A stretch of DNA of 18,963 nt, taken from assembly GCA_002414205.1 (NCBI GenBank), contig DHYQ01000048.1, positions 749 through 19,711 on the forward strand, given 5' to 3'. Every line of letters begins with the position of its first letter. Position 1 is the stretch's first letter. Positions 6,352 through 17,907 of this stretch are shown here, piece after piece. Made by a program: the position numbers and the translations under genes. The stretch is from Gallionellaceae bacterium UBA5126 (lineage in GTDB: Bacteria; Pseudomonadota; Gammaproteobacteria; Burkholderiales; Gallionellaceae). Below the pieces are notes generated by a model. It searched no databases. It was not told the DNA's origin and saw only the letters and a program-made list of their open reading frames with translations.

Positions 6352-7239
6352 ATGACTATTCAATGGTTCCCTGGCCACATGGCCTCCGCCCGCAAGGAAA
6401 CGGGCAAGGCAATGGAGTTTGTGGATGTGGTGGTAGAGGTGGTGGATGCCCGCATCCCGGAAGCCAGTTGCAACCCCATGATCCACGAGCTGCGCCGCTT
6501 TCGCCAACGCCCCTGCCTGAAAATCCTCAACAAGGTGGACTTGGCCGATCCCGCCGCCACGCAAGCCTGGCTCAATCATTACAACCGCCAGCCCGGTGTA
6601 CGCGCCGTGGCGCTGAGTTGCAAGAATTTCGCCGATGCCGCCCGCGTGCCCAAGCTCTGCCAGCAACTTGCCCCGCACCGCAGCGACAGCCTGAAACCGC
6701 TGCGCATCATGATTATGGGCATCCCCAATGTCGGCAAATCCACCCTGATGAACAGCTTGCTGAAGCGCCGCGCCGCCAAGGTGGGCGACGAACCCGCCGT
6801 CACTAAAGCCTTGCAACGCATCCCACTCAGCCCCAGCGTCACGCTGATTGACTCCCCCGGCATGCTGTGGCCAAAGATCGCCCACCCGGAAGACGGCCTG
6901 CTGCTGGCTGCCGTGCACGCCGTCGGTCGCAACGCCGTGATTGAGGAAGAAGTGGCCGAATTTTTAGCCCATCAGCTCTTGGCGCGTTATCCCGCCGCCC
7001 TGGCCAAGCGTTACGGCATTCGCCCCGCTGAACTCGATGGCATGGGCGTGGTCGAAGCCGTCGCCGCCAAACGCGGTTGCATTTTGCGTGGCGAAATCGA
7101 CCTGGAAAAAGCCGCGCTGATCCTGCTGACTGACTATCGCAACGGCACCTTGGGGCGCATCAGCCTGGAAACCCCGGAAACCCGGCAGGCGCGCGCACCA
7201 GCACCGGCGGAGACGGCGCAGGAGGATGCCACGACATAA
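6352..7239 (+). CDS. rbgA: Ribosome biogenesis GTPase RbgA/YlqF
   Basis: A 295-residue circularly permuted GTPase. The motif order is G4 NKVD (60-63), then G1 GIPNVGKST (123-131), G2 around PAVTKALQ (148-155) and G3 DSPG (167-170), the permuted order that defines the YlqF/YawG family. The N-terminal IQWFPGHMASARKE is typical of RbgA; the C-terminal helical ANTAR-like region is present. In Bacillus RbgA acts in late 50S subunit assembly; the role in gammaproteobacteria is less studied. The last 20 residues are Ala/Pro-rich and probably disordered. The start is ATG at 6352, which gives the family N-terminus, though no Shine-Dalgarno site is visible. The next gene starts 21 bases downstream with its own GGAG, so the two are probably cotranscribed. 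Confidence 0.92.
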   Translation: MTIQWFPGHMASARKETGKAMEFVDVVVEVVDARIPEASCNPMIHELRRFRQRPCLKILNKVDLADPAATQAWLNHYNRQPGVRAVALSCKNFADAARVPKLCQQLAPHRSDSLKPLRIMIMGIPNVGKSTLMNSLLKRRAAKVGDEPAVTKALQRIPLSPSVTLIDSPGMLWPKIAHPEDGLLLAAVHAVGRNAVIEEEVAEFLAHQLLARYPAALAKRYGIRPAELDGMGVVEAVAAKRGCILRGEIDLEKAALILLTDYRNGTLGRISLETPETRQARAPAPAETAQEDATT

Positions 7240-7260
7240 TCCCGAAAACTGGAGTCCAAC

Positions 7261-8622
7261 ATGACGGAAACCCTCGAAAAACCCGACATGGCCCGCACTG
7301 AAAAGGAGCTGGCCTATATCAACCACTTGTTGCAAAAACACAAGCTGGTGGAGGGTTTCGTCCGTCGTCAGGAAATGCCCAAGCACGACCTGGTGGAAAT
7401 CCTGGTGCATAAACAAAACCTGGTGGAATTGCAAACCCTGCTCGACCGCCTGGACACCCTGTCGCTGACCCTGATTCTGGAAGTACTGCCTAGCGAAGAC
7501 CGGCAAATTATCTGGGGTCTGTTGCGCGACGAGCGCAAAGAAGGCGTGCTGCTCAGCATCACCGACAACATCCGCGTAGAACTGGTGACGGAAACCAAGC
7601 CGCTCAACCGCAACATCCGCATCCGGGTGTTCGATTTGCACGAAGGTCGCTTGCGGCAAATTCCGGTGGAAACGCGGCAGGATTTGGCCCGCGCCAAACC
7701 GATCTGGGTGGACTTGATCGCACCGGAAGAAGAAGAACTGCAATGGGCGCACGACCTGTTTGGCGTGGAATTACACAATCCCAAGGAATTGACCGACCTG
7801 GAAACCAGCGCGCGCTTCTACGTCGAAGACAACGAGCAAATCCACCTGCACTCCGACTTTTTGCTCGACCGCGAGGACGAATCGCGCAACGTGCCGGTGG
7901 TGTTCATCCTGCACCAAGGCATGCTATTCACGGTGCGCAACGAAGAGCTGCCAGTGTTCCGCCTGCAACGCCTGCGCGCCCGCGCCAAAGCCGGTTACGT
8001 ATCGGATGAAAAAGACGTGCTGCTGGATTTGTACGCCGCCGACGTGGAATATTCCGCCAACGCACTGGAAGACGTGTATGCCAAACTGGCCGGGGTCGGG
8101 CAACAAGTGCTGCGCTCACACATCACCGACGAGGAAGCCGCGAATATCCTGTCGGACATTGCCGAGGAAGAAGACCTGAACGGGCGCATCCGCCGCAACG
8201 TGCTGGATACCCGTCGCGCCCTGTCATTCTTGATGCGTGCCAAATTTTTATCCGAAGCCCAGCACGAAGACGTGCGCGAAATTCTGCGCGACATCGAATC
8301 ACTGGACGGTCACACCGCATTTTTATTCAACAAAATCAACTTCCTGATGGACGCCACCGACAGCTCGGTGAACATCAACCAGAACAAGGACATCAAACGC
8401 CTGACTGTCATTAGCGTCGTATTCATGCCGCTCAATGTGCTGGCGGGCATTGGCGGCATGTCAGAATTTTCCATGATGACCAAAGAAATTCCCTGGCCGC
8501 TGGCCTATTCGATTTTTGCCATCATGCTGGTACTGGTTGGCTGGCTGACCTTCGTCGGGCTGAAATTTTTCGAGCGCCGACAAATCCGCATGTACACCGA
8601 CGCCAAACGACGCGTGGGTTAA
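7261..8622 (+). CDS. CorA-like divalent cation transporter with N-terminal MgtE-N-like domain
   Basis: A 453-residue membrane protein. Residues 40-105 (DLVEILVHKQNLVELQTLLD and following) resemble the helical MgtE N-terminal domain, the cytosolic Mg-sensing part of another channel family. Residues 115-375 look like the CorA cytosolic beta/alpha domain with its long stalk helix. Two C-terminal membrane segments follow (about 381-397 and 412-434) and the tail is basic, as in CorA pentamers. The loop after the first segment reads AGIGGMSEFSMM, aligning with AGIYGMN of CorA, so the signature Asn is Ser401. The ion is therefore uncertain (Mg, Co, Ni or Zn, or uptake versus efflux). GGAG 6 bases before the ATG fixes the start. 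It follows rbgA directly. Confidence 0.88.
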   Translation: MTETLEKPDMARTEKELAYINHLLQKHKLVEGFVRRQEMPKHDLVEILVHKQNLVELQTLLDRLDTLSLTLILEVLPSEDRQIIWGLLRDERKEGVLLSITDNIRVELVTETKPLNRNIRIRVFDLHEGRLRQIPVETRQDLARAKPIWVDLIAPEEEELQWAHDLFGVELHNPKELTDLETSARFYVEDNEQIHLHSDFLLDREDESRNVPVVFILHQGMLFTVRNEELPVFRLQRLRARAKAGYVSDEKDVLLDLYAADVEYSANALEDVYAKLAGVGQQVLRSHITDEEAANILSDIAEEEDLNGRIRRNVLDTRRALSFLMRAKFLSEAQHEDVREILRDIESLDGHTAFLFNKINFLMDATDSSVNINQNKDIKRLTVISVVFMPLNVLAGIGGMSEFSMMTKEIPWPLAYSIFAIMLVLVGWLTFVGLKFFERRQIRMYTDAKRRVG

Positions 8623-8708
8623 GATGGGGCAGGTGCGCGCAGCAACCCACCCTTTGGCAGCTATCCGCGCAGCATGATGATTTAAGGACGCGCTGAGTTA
8701 ATCCATTC

Positions 8709-8729
8709 GCCCTGAGCTTGTCGAAGGGC
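8709..8729. repeat. Dispersed palindrome-like repeat, CCCTGAGCTTGTCGAAGGG type
   Basis: GCCCTGAGCTTGTCGAAGGG plus a final C has 5-bp arms (GCCCT/AGGGC). I recognise this sequence type as one that recurs between genes in many proteobacterial genomes. It lies in the convergent gap between the CorA-like gene and pepP. Confidence 0.6.
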
Positions 8730-8769
8730 ACTGTGCATAACGCCTTGCTTGATTCATTCCACCATTCAT

Positions 8770-8793
8770 GGTTCGCCAGGCTCACCACGAACC
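8770..8793. repeat. Second dispersed repeat, GGTTCG...CGAACC
   Basis: Arms GGTTCG (8770-8775) and CGAACC (8788-8793) enclose CCAGGCTCACCA. It resembles the GTTCGACAAGCTCACCACGA type that often accompanies the repeat at 8709 in other genomes, with two base differences (CCAGG for ACAAG). It may be a diverged second half of the same element. Confidence 0.5.
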
Positions 8794-8829
8794 GAGGCAT
8801 CAATCAGCGCTTCCTTTAACCGGGGAAAC

Positions 8830-8855
8830 GGTGGATTGCCTACGGCGAATCCACC
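8830..8855. repeat. GGTGGATT...AATCCACC hairpin repeat at the pepP 3' end
   Basis: GGTGGATT (8830-8837) and AATCCACC (8848-8855) are perfect 8-bp arms; inside, GCC/GGC extends the stem around a TAC loop with one bulged G. With the adjoining CCCTAC this is the GTAGGGTGGATTCGCC-type repeat I know from intergenic regions of several gammaproteobacteria. It ends at the base before the pepP stop codon and could act as a transcript-end stabiliser for both convergent genes. Confidence 0.6.
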
Positions 8856-12919
<4,064 letters not shown>

Positions 12920-12927
12920 GTGAGTGA

Positions 12928-14235
<1,308 letters not shown>

Positions 14236-14243
14236 CGCGACAC

Positions 14244-14267
14244 AAGGCGGGCATAGCCCGCCTTTTT
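14244..14267 (+). terminator. Intrinsic terminator between eno and ftsB
   Basis: AAGGCGGGC-ATA-GCCCGCCTT, a 9-bp stem with a 3-base loop, followed by three more Ts. It ends 12 bases before the ftsB ATG. It should end most eno messages, leaving ftsB to low-level readthrough or an undetected promoter inside eno. Confidence 0.85.
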
Positions 14268-14279
14268 AACGTGACCACC

Positions 14280-14606
14280 ATGAAATCCCTCACCACCGCA
14301 TTACTGGCCTTGCTGCTGATCTTGCAATACCCGCTCTGGCTGGGCAAAGGCGGCTGGATCAAGGTTTGGGATCTCAATCGCCAAATCGAGCAACTGGAAC
14401 GCAGCAATCAGCAGGCCGAAGCCCGCAATGCCGTGCTGGATGCCGAAGTGCGCGACCTCAAGGACGGCACCGCCGCCATCGAGGAGCGTGCCCGCTTGGA
14501 ATTTGGCATGCTCAAACCCCACGAAACGTTCTATCAAATTCAAGCCAAATCCGCGCCCGCCGCCGTTTCGGCAGTTTCCGCCACACCCAGCGTTACGCAC
14601 CGCTGA
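14280..14606 (+). CDS. ftsB: Cell division protein FtsB
   Basis: A 108-residue bitopic membrane protein (E. coli 103). A single N-terminal membrane segment (about residues 4-21, TTALLALLLILQYPLW) precedes a periplasmic coiled coil (about 30-62, LNRQIEQLERSNQQAEARNA) and the conserved motif GTAAIEERARLEFGMLKPHE. FtsB forms a complex with FtsL and FtsQ in the divisome. I chose the ATG at 14280 because it aligns with the E. coli start; a GTG at 14271 is possible. No Shine-Dalgarno site is visible and a terminator lies just upstream, so expression is probably low. The last 15 residues are Ala/Val/Ser-rich and not conserved in E. coli. ispD, often next in gammaproteobacteria, is absent. Confidence 0.95.
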   Translation: MKSLTTALLALLLILQYPLWLGKGGWIKVWDLNRQIEQLERSNQQAEARNAVLDAEVRDLKDGTAAIEERARLEFGMLKPHETFYQIQAKSAPAAVSAVSATPSVTHR

Positions 14607-14667
14607 CATCACATTCAATTTCGCGGCACCTGCACCGAAAATGTGGGTTTTTATTGTGTAATTCCTC

Positions 14668-14673
14668 TAGAAT
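14668..14673 (+). promoter_or_regulatory. Possible -10 box of the basic exported protein gene
   Basis: TAGAAT (5 of 6 matches) lies 61 bases before the ATG at 14735. The -35 region (about 14645-14650) is poor. The expected start near 14680 lies just before a small hairpin at 14682-14698. Confidence 0.35.
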
Positions 14674-14681
14674 AGTCGCCC

Positions 14682-14698
14682 AATGCCACGACGGCATT
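14682..14698 (+). other. 5' leader hairpin of the basic exported protein gene
   Basis: AATGCC-ACGAC-GGCATT, a perfect 6-bp stem with a 5-base loop and no following T-run. If transcription starts near 14680 it would sit at the very 5' end of the mRNA, a position known to slow RNA decay in enterobacteria. Function inferred only. Confidence 0.4.
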
Positions 14699-14734
14699 AC
14701 CCCTAACCCCCAATTTACCCATAGGAGATTCGCA

Positions 14735-15058
14735 ATGAAAACCTTTCAAAAGTTGTTGCTCAGCTTGGTCGGTGCCGGCCTGATGATTACTGCCTCCAGC
14801 ATTACTTGGGCTGCGGATGCTCCCAGCAAACCCTCGATGAGCGAAGAAGATCGCCGCGAAGCCATGCGCCAAAAACGCCGCGAACAATCCATGCGCGAAC
14901 GTGATTCTGTCATGAAGCGCGAACCCCGCCGCGACAACAACAATGCCCCAGCCGCAGGTGGCAACAACAATGACCGCAACGCCAAACCCGCTCCAAACAA
15001 ACCAGAACGTCCGGCCAAGCAGCCTCGTGGCAAGCGCGGCGCTCAGGCGAACAACTAA
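14735..15058 (+). CDS. Small basic exported protein, intrinsically disordered, unknown function
   Basis: A 107-residue protein. A Sec signal peptide (MKTFQKLLLSLVGAGLMITA onward) with a likely cleavage site after TWA (residue 26) precedes a mature part of about 81 residues. I count 21 Arg/Lys and 12 Asp/Glu in it, and no Phe, Trp, Tyr, Leu, Ile or Cys, so it cannot form an ordinary hydrophobic core. The first half is a charged segment (EEDRREAMRQKRREQSMRER), probably helical; the second is Asn/Pro/Ala-rich with basic patches. A strong GGAG, 7 bases before the ATG, and a near-ideal terminator after it suggest an abundant, largely separate message. I do not recognise the family. It could bind an anionic envelope polymer or nucleic acid, or be a periplasmic chaperone-like tail, but this is speculation. 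Confidence 0.8.
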   Translation: MKTFQKLLLSLVGAGLMITASSITWAADAPSKPSMSEEDRREAMRQKRREQSMRERDSVMKREPRRDNNNAPAAGGNNNDRNAKPAPNKPERPAKQPRGKRGAQANN

Positions 15059-15064
15059 TCAACG

Positions 15065-15094
15065 CAGGGCGACCCTAGGGTCGCCCTGTTTTTT
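15065..15094 (+). terminator. Strong intrinsic terminator after the basic exported protein gene
   Basis: An 11-bp perfect stem (CAGGGCGACCC with GGGTCGCCCTG) with a 2-base TA centre and six Ts, beginning 6 bases after the stop codon. Only 2 bases (GC) separate the T-run from the AGGAG ribosome binding site of the next gene, so no promoter fits between them. Confidence 0.92.
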
Positions 15095-15108
15095 GCAGGA
15101 GAGTTCTC

Positions 15109-15837
15109 ATGTGTTTACGCTATTGCATCCTTGCGCTGCTGTTCGTCAGTTCACTGCTGCAAGCCGAAGAGCTGGTCACCTTGAGCATCATTGAGCGGCC
15201 ACAAAACCGCGAACTCCTGATCTACAGCGCCCATCACCAGCGCTACGTCGCCGGTGAGGTCAAGCAGCGCTATGCCGTGCGCTTGAGCAATCGTAGCAAC
15301 GAGCGCGTGCTGGTCATTCTGTCGGTGGATGGCGTAAATGCCATCAGTGGCGAAACGGCGGCCCCGGAACAAACTGGCTACGTGCTGGATCCTTATGAGC
15401 AAGCCGATATTGCCGGCTGGCGCAAAAGCGAGCGCGAAGTCGCCCAGTTCTATTTCACTGCCTTGCCGGACAGCTACGCAGCCCGCACCCAGCGCCCGGA
15501 CAATGTTGGCGTCATCGGCATCGCCGTCTTTCAGGAAAAGCGCCGCCCACCCCCGCCCGTACCGCAGTATCTGGAAGAGCGCAGTCGCAGCAACGGCCTG
15601 GATGCCGCCGCCGCGCCACAAAAACGTGACACTCGCCTGGGCACCGGCCATGGCGAACGTGAATATGCCCCCGTCACGCATACTCAATTTGAACGCGCCA
15701 CCACCCAACCGGCACAAATGAGCACCCTGCGCTACGACACCCGGCAACATCTGATCGACCAGGGCATCATCCCGGCACCCCGCGAACCGCAAGCCTTCCC
15801 TAACCGCTACGTCCCCGATCCGCCCCCCCGGCGCTAA
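15109..15837 (+). CDS. Conserved exported protein of unknown function
   Basis: A 242-residue protein with a Sec signal peptide (cleavage likely after LLQA, residue 19). Residues 20-145 form one domain with a conserved-looking core: RYAVRLSNRSNERVLVILSV, DGVNAISGETA, TGYVLDPYEQADIAGWRKS, DSYAARTQRPDNVGVIGIAV. I recall this pattern from uncharacterised exported proteins of many proteobacteria, without a known function; a beta-sandwich fold is my guess. From about residue 146 to the end it is Pro/Arg-rich and probably disordered. No lipobox, no membrane anchor and no Cys in the mature part. AGGAG 7 bases before the ATG fixes the start. With the terminator directly upstream, it must rely on readthrough from the basic exported protein gene or on a promoter inside it. 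Confidence 0.82.
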   Translation: MCLRYCILALLFVSSLLQAEELVTLSIIERPQNRELLIYSAHHQRYVAGEVKQRYAVRLSNRSNERVLVILSVDGVNAISGETAAPEQTGYVLDPYEQADIAGWRKSEREVAQFYFTALPDSYAARTQRPDNVGVIGIAVFQEKRRPPPPVPQYLEERSRSNGLDAAAAPQKRDTRLGTGHGEREYAPVTHTQFERATTQPAQMSTLRYDTRQHLIDQGIIPAPREPQAFPNRYVPDPPPRR

Positions 15838-15877
15838 TGCATGCAGATGGGTAGGTACCGCAAGAACCTTGCCAACC

Positions 15878-15886
15878 TGCTAAAAT
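15878..15886 (+). promoter_or_regulatory. Extended -10 promoter of yajR-ssb
   Basis: TGCTAAAAT: a TGn extension directly before TAAAAT (5 of 6 matches). The predicted start near 15893 gives a leader of about 24 bases before the yajR ATG. No good -35 box, which extended -10 promoters can do without. Confidence 0.45.
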
Positions 15887-15916
15887 GCGCGAGTTTTTAT
15901 CTCGGATTTACCCGTC

Positions 15917-17308
15917 ATGACCATTGCCCAATTCAGCATGAACCCCGCCGAAAAACGCGCCAGTTATGGCTTGGCGGGCATTTATGGCCTGCGCATGCTG
16001 GGCCTGTTCATCATCTTGCCGGTGTTCGCGCTGTATGCCAGTCACCTGCCCGGCGGCGAAAATCACACCTTGATGGGCCTAGCGCTGGGCGCTTACGGCC
16101 TAACCCAAGCCATTTTGCAAATTCCCGCCGGTTGGCTGTCCGACCGCTATGGCCGCAAGCCGGTGATTTATGCCGGACTGGTGGTGTTTGCCATCGGCAG
16201 TCTGATTGCCGCCTCGGCGGACAGCATTTACGGCGTGATTCTGGGCCGCACCATTCAAGGCGCGGGCGCAATCAATGCCGCCGTGATGGCGCTGACCGCC
16301 GATTTAACCCGCGAAGAAGTGCGCACCAAAGCCATGGCGATGATCGGCATGACCATTGGCCTGACTTTCTCCTTCTCGCTGATTTTGTCGCCTGTATTGA
16401 ACCAATGGATGGGCGTGCCCGGTCTGTTCGCGCTGACCGGCATCCTGTCGGTGGTGGCCATTCTGCTGGTGCGCTTCATTATCCCCAACCCCAAACTGAC
16501 GCATTTCCACAGCGACACCGAAGCCAGCGGCAAAAAATTCCGCGAAGTGCTGCGCAATCCCGATTTGCTGCGTCTGGATTTCGGCATTTTTTCCCTGCAC
16601 GCCATTCTGATGTCGGTGTTCATGCAGGTGCCCTTCATTCTGGAAAGCAACGGCCTGCCCGTCACCGGGCACTGGAAAATCTACCTGCCGGTCATGCTGA
16701 TTGCCTTCATCCTCATGGTGCCGCCCATCATCATCGCCGAGAAAAAAGCCAAAATGAAGCCGATCTTCCTGCTGGCCATTGCCCTGGCGCTGGGCGCGCA
16801 AGGCTTGTTGCTGGCCGGGCAACACAGCCTGTGGCTGGTGGCCTTTGCCCTGCTGGTGTTCTTCACCGCCTTCAACATTCTGGAAGCCACCCTGCCCTCG
16901 CTGATTAGCAAAATCGCCCCTCTGGCCGCCAAGGGCACCGCCATGGGGGTGTACAGCAGCGTGCAATTTTTTGGCGCGTTTTTCGGTGCCAGTATGGGCG
17001 GCGTGCTAATGCAATTCGTCGGCCACGACAGCGTATTGCTATTCTCCATGCTGCTGCTGGCAACCTGGTTGCTGGTTGCCAGTGGCATGCGCCCCCCCAA
17101 AGCCGTCACCACCAAGCTCTATCACCTCGCCCCGCTCAGTGACACCGCAGGGCAACAATTGCAACAACAACTGGCCGCCATTCAGGGCGTGCATGAAGTC
17201 GTCGTCATCGCCAGCGAAGAAATCGCCTGCCTCAAGGTCGAAATGAGTGGCTTTGACGAAGAAAAAGTACAACAACTTGTTTTAAAAGGAACGCAATATG
17301 TCGGTTAA
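15917..17308 (+). CDS. yajR: MFS transporter, YajR-like with C-terminal YAM domain
   Basis: A 463-residue inner-membrane protein with about 12 hydrophobic segments (residues 14-395). The MFS motif A is clear in the loop after segment 2 ([16 protein letters not shown]), and [20 protein letters not shown] matches E. coli YajR closely. After residue 398 a soluble ferredoxin-like module follows ([20 protein letters not shown]), corresponding to the YAM domain of YajR. The substrate of YajR is not established; an efflux role is assumed from family relatives. The ATG at 15917 gives an N-terminus near that of E. coli YajR, with no clear Shine-Dalgarno site. The end overlaps ssb by 11 bases. In Pseudomonas the same pair is preceded by uvrA; here it is not. 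Confidence 0.9.
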   Translation: MTIAQFSMNPAEKRASYGLAGIYGLRMLGLFIILPVFALYASHLPGGENHTLMGLALGAYGLTQAILQIPAGWLSDRYGRKPVIYAGLVVFAIGSLIAASADSIYGVILGRTIQGAGAINAAVMALTADLTREEVRTKAMAMIGMTIGLTFSFSLILSPVLNQWMGVPGLFALTGILSVVAILLVRFIIPNPKLTHFHSDTEASGKKFREVLRNPDLLRLDFGIFSLHAILMSVFMQVPFILESNGLPVTGHWKIYLPVMLIAFILMVPPIIIAEKKAKMKPIFLLAIALALGAQGLLLAGQHSLWLVAFALLVFFTAFNILEATLPSLISKIAPLAAKGTAMGVYSSVQFFGAFFGASMGGVLMQFVGHDSVLLFSMLLLATWLLVASGMRPPKAVTTKLYHLAPLSDTAGQQLQQQLAAIQGVHEVVVIASEEIACLKVEMSGFDEEKVQQLVLKGTQYVG

Positions 17309-17801
17309 TAAAGTCATTCTTGTCGGAAACCTGGGCAAAGACCCCGAAATCCGCTACCTGCCCAGCGGCGAAGCCGTCGCCAGCGCCACCCTCGCCACCA
17401 CGGACAAGTGGAAAGACAAATCGGGCCAAATGCAAGAGCGCACCGAATGGCACAACCTCAGCTTCTTTGGTCGCCAGGCGGAAGTCGTCGGGCAATACCT
17501 GAAAAAAGGCTCGCAAATCTACGTCGAGGGCAGTATCCGCACGGAAAAATGGCAGGACAAGGAAGGCAAGGATCGCTACACCACTAAAATTGTGGTCAAC
17601 AGCATGCAAATGCTGGGGAGCCGACAAGGCGGTGGCAATGGCGGCGGCAGTTCCAGTGGCTATCAAGGCGGCGGCGACGAACAATTCGACCAACGCCCCA
17701 GCGCCCCAGCCCAACGCCCGGCAGCCGCCCCTAGCCGCCCCGCTGCACCGCCACCGGCGAAAAACAACTTCGACGACTTTGACGACGATATTCCGTTCTA
17801 A
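17298..17801 (+). CDS. ssb: Single-stranded DNA-binding protein
   Basis: A 167-residue protein (E. coli 178). The OB-fold covers residues 1-112 ([20 protein letters not shown] at the start, [20 protein letters not shown] in the middle). A Gly-rich then Pro/Ala-rich linker leads to the acidic tip DDDIPF, which recruits repair and replication proteins. SSB binds ssDNA as a tetramer. AGGA, 7 bases before the ATG, lies within the yajR end, and the start overlaps that gene by 11 bases, so translation is probably coupled, although an additional internal promoter would be expected for such an abundant protein. Confidence 0.98.
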   Translation: MSVNKVILVGNLGKDPEIRYLPSGEAVASATLATTDKWKDKSGQMQERTEWHNLSFFGRQAEVVGQYLKKGSQIYVEGSIRTEKWQDKEGKDRYTTKIVVNSMQMLGSRQGGGNGGGSSSGYQGGGDEQFDQRPSAPAQRPAAAPSRPAAPPPAKNNFDDFDDDIPF

Positions 17802-17808
17802 CGCGAAT

Positions 17809-17834
17809 GGGCGGCCACACCTTCATGGCCGCCC
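17809..17834 (+). other. GC-rich hairpin just after ssb
   Basis: GGGCGGCC (17809-17816) pairs perfectly with GGCCGCCC (17827-17834) around a 10-base loop, starting 7 bases after the ssb stop. It has no T-run, so it is more likely a 3'-end stabilising structure or a Rho-linked element than an intrinsic terminator. Confidence 0.5.
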
Positions 17835-17859
17835 CACTCGGCGCAAATCCGCCAAAAGA

Positions 17860-17892
17860 AAAACCCGCCCAATGCTGCTAGGCGGGTTTTTT
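17860..17892. terminator. Bidirectional terminator between ssb and the acyl-CoA synthetase gene
   Basis: AAAACCCGCC pairs with GGCGGGTTTT across an 11-base loop (10-bp stem). Ts continue on the plus strand (TTTTTTGTTTTT) and, on the minus strand, the other arm ends in a TTTTTCTTTT run. It can stop both convergent genes. Confidence 0.88.
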
Positions 17893-17907
17893 GTTTTTCC
17901 GGCGTGA

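Noticed and set aside
15841..16908. 355-codon plus-strand open frame overlapping yajR in another frame
   Set aside because: The yajR frame has 12 membrane segments and MFS motifs; the alternative is Arg/His/Pro-rich without motifs.
17860..17892. Hairpin after ssb considered as a small RNA gene
   Set aside because: A 10-bp stem with T-runs on both sides between convergent genes is fully explained as a bidirectional terminator.
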